Shown here: positions 56,905 through 64,000 of the stretch, in pieces
Layout: the number at the start of each line of letters is the position of its first letter
Position numbering within the stretch: the first letter of the stretch is position 1
Source: Streptomyces zagrosensis
Lineage (GTDB): Bacteria > Actinomycetota > Actinomycetes > Streptomycetales > Streptomycetaceae
Direction of reading: 5' to 3'
Assembly: GCF_014203645.1 (NCBI RefSeq)
Contig: NZ_JACHJL010000012.1
Coordinates: forward strand, 186,001 to 250,000
Length of the DNA: 64,000 bases
Program-made: the position numbers and the translations under genes
The notes under the pieces: model-generated
What the model was told of the DNA's origin: nothing
What the model saw: the letters and a program-made list of their open reading frames with translations, nothing else
Database searches by the model: none

Positions 56905-59900
56905 ATGGCCAGGGGCAGTGAGACGCTGAGGGACGTCCTCGACATCAAGGAGGACGTCCTCGCCGGCGACTTCAAGGTCGAACTGTCGATGGGTTTCAGA
57001 GGTTCCGCCGCGGGTTCGGTCGAGGAGTACGTCGTCACCGAGCAGCTGCGGAAAGAGTTCGACACCGCGCTGCGCCTGGTCCGCAGCGCGGTGAAGAAGA
57101 ACAAGTCGCACGCTGCCTATCTGCACGGATCGTTCGGCGCCGGTAAGAGCCACTTCCTCACCGTGCTGCACGCGGTGCTCAACGGGGAGCCCGCGGTGCG
57201 CGCCAAGCCGCGGCTGCGCGAGGCGGTCGCCGAGCATGATGACTGGCTGCCGGGCAAAAAGTTCCTCATGGTGCCGTACCACTTGGTCGGTGCCGTGAAT
57301 TTGGACTCCGCGCTGCTCCACGGCTATGTGAAGATGGTGCAGGCCCTGCATCCCGATGCCCCGGTCCCGCCCGTGTACAAGGCGGACTTCCTGCTCGCCG
57401 ACGCCCGCACCATACGGCAGATCCTCGGCGACGATGCCTTCGTACGCCTGCTGCCGTCCGCGGTCCCTGCCACCACGCCCCCCGTCGCCACGAACGACGA
57501 GGGGGAGGGCCTCTCGCCGATCGGTTTCGTCCCGGCCTCCGCCTGGACGGGCGAGCTGCTGGACGCCGCCTTCGCCGCGCCCCCCGGCGACAAACGCCGT
57601 GACACCCTGGTGGCGGCGCTGGTCAACGGGCCGCTGAAGTCGTACACGAGCAACGCGCAGGGCGTCGCCGCCTCCTTCGTATCGCTGGACGACGGGCTGA
57701 GCGCGATCAGCAAGCACGCGCGGGATCTCGGCTACGACGGTGTGGTGCTCTTCCTGGACGAGCTGATCCTGTGGCTCCAGGCGCGGATGCGGGAGCGGAC
57801 CTTCGTCAACGACGAGATCCAAAAGCTGGTCAAACTGATCGAGTCCGCCAATCCCGACCGGCCGGTGCCGATCATCTCGTTCATTTCGCGTCAGCGCGAT
57901 CTCTCGCAGCTGGTCGGCTCCGACATCCTCGGCTCTGACGTGAAGAACATGGAGCAGGCACTTGAGTACCTGAAGGAGCGCGTCAGCGTCGTCAACCTGG
58001 AGGACCGCAACCTCCCCGACATCATCAGGGAGCGGGTCCTCAAGCCCCGTTCGGGGCAGGAAGCCGTCCTGGACCGGGCATTTGCCGGTATCGACAAGTC
58101 CGGTCAGCTCGTCAAGGACGTCCTGCTGGACGGGAGCGGTGCCACCCAGGCGACCTGGGAAGACTTCCGGTCCGTCTACCCGCTCTCGCCCGCCCTCCTC
58201 AATGTCCTGGTCGCGCTGTCCGGCGCGCTACAGCGAGAACGCACCGGTTTGAAGCTGGTCCAGCAGCTCCTGGAGAAGAATGCTGGTGCCGCCGTCGGAC
58301 AGCTGATTCCGCTCGGTGACCTGTGGGACGTCCTGGTGGACGGCACCGGGGCAGCCTTCACCGACAAGCTGAAGCACGAGGCGGAATCCGCCCGGCTCTT
58401 CCACGGCCGGGCACGCCACCACCTCCTGGAGAAGTACGGGTCGGCCGATCACCCGGACTTCCTGGCCGATGACCGGTTCGTCAAGACACTGCTGCTCGCC
58501 GCGCTCGCGCCCGACGTGCCCGCGCTGCGCCGGCTGACCGGGGGCCGTCTCGCCGCGCTGAACCACGGGTCGGTGCGTTCGCGGACCGTACCCGTCAAGG
58601 ACAAGGTCATCGACCGGATGCGGGCGCTCCAGGCAGAGTTCCCCACCGAGTTGCGCTCCGAGGGCGAAGGCGATCCCGTTTTCTCCCTGCACCTGTCCGA
58701 TCTGGATGTGGAACCACTACTCGAAGCGGCCGCCGGCGAGGACAAGGCCGGGGTGCGCCGGGTGTGGCTGCGCGACCGGCTCTGGGAAGTGCTCGGCGTC
58801 AAGGACGGCCGAATTCTCGCCGAGAAGGAGATCATCTGGCGAGGGACCAGGCGGACCGCTGAGTTTGTCTTCGGCAATGTCCGAGATCCCCGCGACGTGC
58901 CGGACGAGCAGTTCGCCCCGGCCACCGAGGGCAACATCCGGTTTGTCATCGACTACCCCTTCGACGAGGACACCTTCTTCCCCAGCTATGACTACCAGCG
59001 GGTGAAGGACCTCATCAAGGCCGGCCACGAGGCGCCGACCCTGGTGTGGCTGCCGGACTTCTTCTCCGAACAGCGCAAGGCCCAACTGGGCCGGCTGATG
59101 CGGATCTTGTTCCTCCTCGAACGCGACCGGCTGGCCGAGTACACCCGTAACTACCCGCCGGACGACCGGGCCAAGGCCCGCCGCCAGCTGGAGGTCGGCC
59201 GGGAAACCCTCACCCGTACGCTGACCGGCGCGCTCGCCGAGGTGTATGGCATCGCGACCGTCAAGGAGGGCACCCGCGGCGCTGAGGTCCCCGACGGGGA
59301 ACATGTGCTGTCCCTTGAACCGAAGTTCCGGCACCCTCAACCCGAGGGTGGAAAGACCTTCGCTGACAATGTGCGGCATCTCGCCGACGGTTTGTTCGCC
59401 GCTCTCCACCCCCAGCACCCCGACTTCGGTAACGACCCACGGACGGGGCAGCCGAAAGCCGTCACCCCCGGCGAGATCAAGACCACGCTGGAGTGGATCA
59501 CCAGGGCCATGGACGACGGCGGCCGGGTCGAGGTCGACGACCACCAGCTCAGGACCGTCAAGCGGATCGCCGAGCCGCTGGAGCTGGGCAGTGTCCACGA
59601 CGGGCCGTTGGTCCTGCGCGCAGACTGGCGCACCCGTGTCAACCAGGCCGCCGGGCGCGACGAGGAGACCCGGGACACCTCGGTTCTCCCGGTAGAGGAC
59701 ATCCGCCGGTGGATCGTGAAGGATCTGGGCTACAGCGGCCTGGAGAAGCAGACCACCAACTTGATCATCGCCACGTACGCCCTGCTCGACGACCGGGCCT
59801 GGGAGTACCACTCTGGTCCCGCACAGGCAGCACCGGCGCTGGCCGAGATCGGACCCGGCTGGGCGCTGCGCTCGCAGCCGTTGCCGAGCGACGACGATTA

Positions 59901-60822
59901 CGCGCAGGCCCGGGACCGTGCTGGGCGTTTGTTCGGAATTTCGTCCAAGCCTGCGAAGTACGCCCGCACCGTGAACAAGCTCGCCGAAGAGGTCAGGGAG
60001 AAGGCCGAGGTTTACGAGAAGGCCGTGGGCGGGGTGCGTGCCTCGCTCGACCGCCATGCCGACCTGCTGGGGCTGGGTGACGCACAGCCGCACCCGCGCA
60101 CCGGCCTGCTGCGCGAGGCCAACAGCCTGCTGGCTAGGATCGGCCTGCACGGCAAGGACGCGACCGGTTTGGTGCGGGAACTCGCCGCCGCCTCGTACGA
60201 CAGCACGGACCGGGATCTGTCCACCACGATGAACACCGCCGTCGATGTGCTTGCCGCACTGGACGGCACTGACTGGCGGCTGCTCGGCAGTGTCCGCGAC
60301 CTGTCCGGCCGGGACGATTCGGTGGGTGACCGTGCCCGGCGACTCCTGGTCCAGATCGAGGAGGCGGCCCGCGCTTCGGAGTTCGAGCGCTCGCTGGTAC
60401 CCGCTCTCTCCTCGGTCAGGGAGACCGCGCTGGCTATCGTGGATGCGGCCCTCAAGGTGGAGCGGGCCCCCGCTCCGGCCAACCCGACACCGCCCTCTTC
60501 CACCGCCGGGCAGATCTCCTTGGGAGAAGGCGGCAGCCCTCCGGTGCCGTCCACACACCCTGTGCGGCTGTCCGACGCGGACGCCTCACCCGCCTCCGGC
60601 GGCGGCGACCACGACGGGATGCAGGTGGACTCGGTCCGGATGCAGGCCGCCAGGAGACTCCTCTCTCCCGGACCGACTGCCCTGGAAGCCGCCCTTGGCA
60701 GTGAACTGGCCGCCGTGCGGCGGGAGATCGAGGCGTTCCGCAGCGCGCACCCCGAGGTGCCGGTTGAGATCGTTTGGCGTGCGGTGCACGATGGCGAAGA
60801 AGCGTTGAAGGATTCCGACTGA
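56905..60822 (+). CDS. pglY: BREX type 2 ATPase PglY (1305 aa)
   Basis: Large P-loop ATPase essential in Pgl/BREX-2 and equivalent to BrxC of BREX-1. Walker A is YLHGSFGAGKSHFLTVLHAV (about 72-91), Walker B is VVLFLDELILWLQARM (about 279-294), and PIISFISRQRDLSQLVG fits a sensor region. The long C-terminal part is helical, with coiled-coil (ARTVNKLAEEVREKAEVYEK) and a Pro/Ser linker before the last helices. ATG 56905 follows GGAGCGGGAGC. There is 106 bp to pglX upstream, and the stop overlaps the pglZ start (TGATG). Length matches the characterised protein (about 1,290). Confidence 0.95.
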   Translation: MARGSETLRDVLDIKEDVLAGDFKVELSMGFRGSAAGSVEEYVVTEQLRKEFDTALRLVRSAVKKNKSHAAYLHGSFGAGKSHFLTVLHAVLNGEPAVRAKPRLREAVAEHDDWLPGKKFLMVPYHLVGAVNLDSALLHGYVKMVQALHPDAPVPPVYKADFLLADARTIRQILGDDAFVRLLPSAVPATTPPVATNDEGEGLSPIGFVPASAWTGELLDAAFAAPPGDKRRDTLVAALVNGPLKSYTSNAQGVAASFVSLDDGLSAISKHARDLGYDGVVLFLDELILWLQARMRERTFVNDEIQKLVKLIESANPDRPVPIISFISRQRDLSQLVGSDILGSDVKNMEQALEYLKERVSVVNLEDRNLPDIIRERVLKPRSGQEAVLDRAFAGIDKSGQLVKDVLLDGSGATQATWEDFRSVYPLSPALLNVLVALSGALQRERTGLKLVQQLLEKNAGAAVGQLIPLGDLWDVLVDGTGAAFTDKLKHEAESARLFHGRARHHLLEKYGSADHPDFLADDRFVKTLLLAALAPDVPALRRLTGGRLAALNHGSVRSRTVPVKDKVIDRMRALQAEFPTELRSEGEGDPVFSLHLSDLDVEPLLEAAAGEDKAGVRRVWLRDRLWEVLGVKDGRILAEKEIIWRGTRRTAEFVFGNVRDPRDVPDEQFAPATEGNIRFVIDYPFDEDTFFPSYDYQRVKDLIKAGHEAPTLVWLPDFFSEQRKAQLGRLMRILFLLERDRLAEYTRNYPPDDRAKARRQLEVGRETLTRTLTGALAEVYGIATVKEGTRGAEVPDGEHVLSLEPKFRHPQPEGGKTFADNVRHLADGLFAALHPQHPDFGNDPRTGQPKAVTPGEIKTTLEWITRAMDDGGRVEVDDHQLRTVKRIAEPLELGSVHDGPLVLRADWRTRVNQAAGRDEETRDTSVLPVEDIRRWIVKDLGYSGLEKQTTNLIIATYALLDDRAWEYHSGPAQAAPALAEIGPGWALRSQPLPSDDDYAQARDRAGRLFGISSKPAKYARTVNKLAEEVREKAEVYEKAVGGVRASLDRHADLLGLGDAQPHPRTGLLREANSLLARIGLHGKDATGLVRELAAASYDSTDRDLSTTMNTAVDVLAALDGTDWRLLGSVRDLSGRDDSVGDRARRLLVQIEEAARASEFERSLVPALSSVRETALAIVDAALKVERAPAPANPTPPSSTAGQISLGEGGSPPVPSTHPVRLSDADASPASGGGDHDGMQVDSVRMQAARRLLSPGPTALEAALGSELAAVRREIEAFRSAHPEVPVEIVWRAVHDGEEALKDSD

Positions 60823-63572
60823 TGGCGGCCCGGCCGGCCGTCGGGCGGCGTGCCATCGAGGTCCTCCTTGAGTCGGAGCTCCCGGCCGCCGATGGAAGGC
60901 GCCTGGTCCTGGTCGACGCCGTGTTCGAGGGAGGCGAGCAGGACAGCGAGTTCACGCTCCGCGTCGCCGGCGCGAACAGGCGCATCCGGGTCACCGGCCA
61001 GGACTCCCCTTTGGGAATTGCCGACGCCTGGCAGCGCCATCTCGCTAGCGGGAGCGGAGCAGACCTGGGCGACGGCGAAGACTCGGCCCGGGACGGCGAC
61101 AGCGTGCTGGTCGTTACCAGCGGAGTTCCAGCCGACCAGCTCGGCTGGGATGTCCGTGCCCATGCCGTGCGCCGTCGGCCTCTCACTGTCAACCGGGCGG
61201 ACATCGTCAAGCAGCTCTTCGGGGCCACCGACCTCGACACCCGTATGGTCGGCGAGGCCTGGCTGCTCGATGCCCTCCTTGAGGCTGAACCGGTCGACGG
61301 CTGGCCGCACAGCGGTGCCGTACTGACGCGGGACCGGGCGATCCAGGCGCTGATCGCCGCCCGGCTTAAGCTGGGCGACATCCAGGCCAACACCCTTGAT
61401 CTCGACGCGGACACCTTGTTCGCATGGACCCGCGGACCGGCCGGACCGGCGCTGTTCGCGGCTCTCCCCCCCACCGAACGAGCGGGGCTCGGAACCTGGC
61501 TCGGGAAGACCGTGGGCTCTGCGGCTCCCACTTTGCTCGCGCTGGCCGGTGATGGCCGTGGACGCGACGCGCTTCCCCTGGGAGTCCTCGCGTCGGCCGC
61601 GCTCACCTCCAGTTCCGCGGAGGCCGCGGGTTTCGCACTCGGCACCTTGTTCGGCAGTGCGCTGTCCTCGTTCGCCGCGCTCAGGCCGTTCGCCGACGCG
61701 GCGACCGGCGTTGTCACCCGTTGGATCGCGCAGGCCGAGGGCACCGGAACGCACCGTCGCGAGGCCCGCGACCGTGTTCTGGCCGTCCTCGAACGCGCCG
61801 ACCATCTTGCCGCGGATTCCCGCCTGGTCGAGCTGATCGGCGCGGATCGCTTTCTGCCCTCCGGATACCGCGCCCGGCTACAGTCCCTCACCACCGCTCT
61901 GCACGGGCGCGCGCCAGACGCCGAGGCCGCCCTCCGTGATTTGACCGACCACTATCTCGCCGCTCTGAACGCCGAATCCACCGACCGTGCGCGCACCGCG
62001 GTCCGGTTGGTTCGCTGGCTGAACGGGCCGAAGCCACAGGTGACTTCGGTCTCCCAAGCGGCACGGGAGCACCTGGCGTCGACCGCCTGGGTCGACCTGG
62101 CGGTCGGCGTGCTCGCCGAGGGCGACACCTCGCGCGACGCGGCCCTCTCCGACTCCTACCACCGGCTCATCAAGGCCGTACGCAAGCGCCGGGACGCCCT
62201 GGACGCAGAGTTCGCCCGCGCGCTCGCCCTGTGGACCGAGACGGCCTCGCAGCAGGCCCCCGGTGGCGCCCTGCTCATCGAGGACGTCCTGGGCGAAGCC
62301 GCAGCCCCGCTCGCCCGCGACGGCGGCCGACCGCTGATCCTCGTCCTAGACGGGATGAGCGCGGATGTTGCCGTCCACCTGGCAGCCGAGCTGGACCGCC
62401 GCGTATGGACCGAAGTGGTACCGAAATCCGGCGCCGGCCGTGAGGCCACCCGCCAGGCAGCAGTGTCCATGATCCCGTCCGTCACCAGGATCAGCAGGAC
62501 TTCCCTGCTGTGTGGGAAGGCCACCGAGGGCGGGCAGAGCGTTGAGCGCACCGGCTTCGAGACCTTCTGGAAGAAGCGGCGGCGTGCGGCCCAACTGTTT
62601 CACAAGGGCGGGTTCGAAGGGCTTCCCGGGCACCGTCTCAGCCCCGAGCTGGTGCGGGCCCTAGCCTCCGACGATGTGGTCGGCGTCGTGCTCAACACCA
62701 TCGACGACGCCCTGGACGACGGCCGGGAGGCGGCACGTGGCCGGTGGCGGATCGACGACATCGCCAAGCTGCCCGATCTGCTGAACGCGGCACGCGACTA
62801 CGGTCGCCCTGTCCTTCTCGTCTCAGACCACGGTCACGTTCTGGACCGCTCACCTCGCGATCATCGGCAGCCGGAGGCCGGCGGGGTAGGCGGGGCCCGC
62901 TGGCGTACGGGAGCGGCGCGAGCCGGCGAGGTGGAGTTGGTCGGCCCGCGCGTGCTTACCTCGGGAGGCCGGGTCACCGCGCCCTGGCGCGAGGACCTGC
63001 GCTACACCGCCCGGAAGGCCGGATACCACGGCGGGGTCTCGCTCGCCGAGGTTGTCATCCCGGTGATCGCTCTGGTGCCCGCCGAAGGGCCAGTCCCGTC
63101 CGGCTGGACCCTGCTGCCGACCGAGCGCACCCAGCCCGACTGGTGGCTGGGTAGCGTGCCGGGTGCTGCTCGGCACACCAGCCCCGACGAGCCGGTGCCT
63201 GCTCCTTCCGAGCAGCCGGCCCCGGGGATGTTCCTGCTTCCCGGCCAGGGCACGCTAGGCGAGCGAACCGTGCAGAGTGACGCCTACGAAGCACAGCGTG
63301 AGTTCGTTCGCCTCGCGCCGCCCGAGCGGGCCGTCGCCGCCGTCATCGACGCGCTGGTCGGCGCGGGCGGGAAGCTGTCGCCCGGCGCGGTGGCCACCGC
63401 GGCCCAAGCCGCCACCGGCAAGTCACAGCGCAACCCCGAACGTTTTGCGACCGTCCTGGAACGCCTTCTCAACGTGGACGGCTACGCCGTGCTCCGGCTG
63501 GTGGAGTCGGGCCGCACCGTCCAGCTCGACAAGGCACTGCTCCAGCAGCAGTTCCTGGGAGACACATCATGA
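60822..63572 (+). CDS. pglZ: BREX type 2 phosphatase-like PglZ (916 aa)
   Basis: Hallmark protein of all BREX systems, with an alkaline-phosphatase-superfamily PglZ domain. Metal-binding motifs are LILVLDGMSADVAVHL (first Asp near 509) and VLLVSDHGHVLDRSP (Asp-His-Gly-His near 667-670). The N-terminal ~480 residues are helical and specific to BREX-2; the C-terminus ends with a winged-helix-like segment (LVGAGGKLSPGAVATAAQAA). ATG 60822 overlaps the pglY stop. The frame is open 48 bp further, but that stretch lies inside pglY. The stop overlaps brxD by 4 nt. Length close to the S. coelicolor protein (966). Confidence 0.95.
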   Translation: MAARPAVGRRAIEVLLESELPAADGRRLVLVDAVFEGGEQDSEFTLRVAGANRRIRVTGQDSPLGIADAWQRHLASGSGADLGDGEDSARDGDSVLVVTSGVPADQLGWDVRAHAVRRRPLTVNRADIVKQLFGATDLDTRMVGEAWLLDALLEAEPVDGWPHSGAVLTRDRAIQALIAARLKLGDIQANTLDLDADTLFAWTRGPAGPALFAALPPTERAGLGTWLGKTVGSAAPTLLALAGDGRGRDALPLGVLASAALTSSSAEAAGFALGTLFGSALSSFAALRPFADAATGVVTRWIAQAEGTGTHRREARDRVLAVLERADHLAADSRLVELIGADRFLPSGYRARLQSLTTALHGRAPDAEAALRDLTDHYLAALNAESTDRARTAVRLVRWLNGPKPQVTSVSQAAREHLASTAWVDLAVGVLAEGDTSRDAALSDSYHRLIKAVRKRRDALDAEFARALALWTETASQQAPGGALLIEDVLGEAAAPLARDGGRPLILVLDGMSADVAVHLAAELDRRVWTEVVPKSGAGREATRQAAVSMIPSVTRISRTSLLCGKATEGGQSVERTGFETFWKKRRRAAQLFHKGGFEGLPGHRLSPELVRALASDDVVGVVLNTIDDALDDGREAARGRWRIDDIAKLPDLLNAARDYGRPVLLVSDHGHVLDRSPRDHRQPEAGGVGGARWRTGAARAGEVELVGPRVLTSGGRVTAPWREDLRYTARKAGYHGGVSLAEVVIPVIALVPAEGPVPSGWTLLPTERTQPDWWLGSVPGAARHTSPDEPVPAPSEQPAPGMFLLPGQGTLGERTVQSDAYEAQREFVRLAPPERAVAAVIDALVGAGGKLSPGAVATAAQAATGKSQRNPERFATVLERLLNVDGYAVLRLVESGRTVQLDKALLQQQFLGDTS

Positions 63573-64000
63573 GCACCCCCGACGTCAGCGCCGCGCGGCG
63601 CAAGGACGTCATCAACGCCCTGCGACGCGGCACCGTGCCGCACGCGGGCCTCGGCCTGTTCGCCGTCGGCCTGCAACGCTTCGAGGCCAGCCTTGACGGC
63701 GACCTGGACACCGTCACGCGAGGCGGGGCCGCCTTCCACGCACTGCGTGGTGAGTACGGCTCGGGCAAGACGTTCTTCGCCCGCTGGCTCGCGGAGCGCG
63801 CCAAGCGGCGAGGGCTCGCGATCAGCGAGGTGCAGATCTCCGAGACCGAGACGCCGCTGCACCGTCTCGAAACGGTCTACCGGCGGCTCGTTGAGCGCCT
63901 CACCACCGCTACACATGAGCCTTCCGCGCTCCGTGCCATCGTCGATTCCTGGTTTTACGCGTTGGAGGAAGAGGTTCTCGGCACCGGCGAGGTCGGCGAC
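63569..64000 (+). CDS. brxD: BREX type 2 ATP-binding protein BrxD (partial; runs off window)
   Basis: ATG 63569 overlaps the pglZ stop (ATGA). The visible 144 residues start MSTPDVSAARRKDVINALRR, continue GTVPHAGLGLFAVGLQRFEA and reach Walker A HALRGEYGSGKTFFARWLAE (about 57-76). This fits BrxD (DUF2791-type ATPase), which follows pglZ in BREX-2 operons. The rest of the gene and the expected helicase brxHI lie beyond base 64000. Confidence 0.9.
   Translation, partial: MSTPDVSAARRKDVINALRRGTVPHAGLGLFAVGLQRFEASLDGDLDTVTRGGAAFHALRGEYGSGKTFFARWLAERAKRRGLAISEVQISETETPLHRLETVYRRLVERLTTATHEPSALRAIVDSWFYALEEEVLGTGEVGD

Noticed and set aside
58717..61805. Long minus-strand frames (613 and 597 aa) opposite pglY and pglZ
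   Set aside because: Antisense shadows of strongly supported BREX genes; no motifs, and start codons lack ribosome-binding sites.

Overview
The window is high-GC DNA with GTG/TTG starts, 1-4 nt stop/start overlaps and strong codon-position bias. The families present (BREX type 2/Pgl, DUF317, a TAP-like peptidase, an AICE-type integrase) point to Streptomyces or a close relative. It is accessory DNA: a defence island full of mobile elements and gene wreckage, probably outside the chromosomal core.

Layout. 0-7.2 kb: a broken IS5-type transposase, a small unknown gene, a LysR regulator and a MacB/FtsX-type ABC transporter pair ending at a hairpin. 7.2-13.1 kb: two direct copies of a ~690 bp sequence bracket a lower-GC segment with a secreted protein, a membrane protein and a multiply frameshifted gene; a secreted TAP-like peptidase follows. 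13.6-26.8 kb: a 3' fragment of tRNA-Arg(UCU), then a type I-B CRISPR-Cas locus read on the minus strand (cas6-cas8-cas7-cas5-cas3-cas4-cas1-cas2, leader, array). The array has 33 full repeats on the leader side and 4 degenerate ones on the trailer side. An IS982-family element sits inside a repeat between the two arms and itself carries an IS110-family element.

28-33.5 kb: a PD-(D/E)XK/DUF5655 gene cut in two by a ~4.68 kb Tn554-like element carrying a nitroreductase and two tyrosine recombinase genes, one frameshifted. 33.5-36.5 kb: a small HTH gene divergent from an HSPA12-like Hsp70 ATPase gene paired with a coiled-coil protein. 36.6-40.3 kb: DUF317-type relics, a second copy of the tRNA-Arg anticodon-arm sequence, a recombinase-fold protein lacking catalytic residues, and an excisionase/integrase pair. 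40.8-44.8 kb: an unknown 618-aa protein, a small tail-anchored protein and transposase relics.

45-64 kb: a BREX type 2 (Pgl) operon, pglW-[three genes]-pglX-pglY-pglZ-brxD, with brxD running off the window. The three genes inserted after pglW encode a HEPN-like small protein, a ParA/MinD-like ATPase and a second P-loop ATPase. They are not part of the textbook six-gene BREX-2 set and are the best candidate here for an undescribed functional module. The Hsp70/coiled-coil operon is the second candidate. CRISPR and BREX would give the host two independent anti-phage layers, one cutting DNA by sequence match and one acting through PglX methylation and the PglW/Y/Z proteins.
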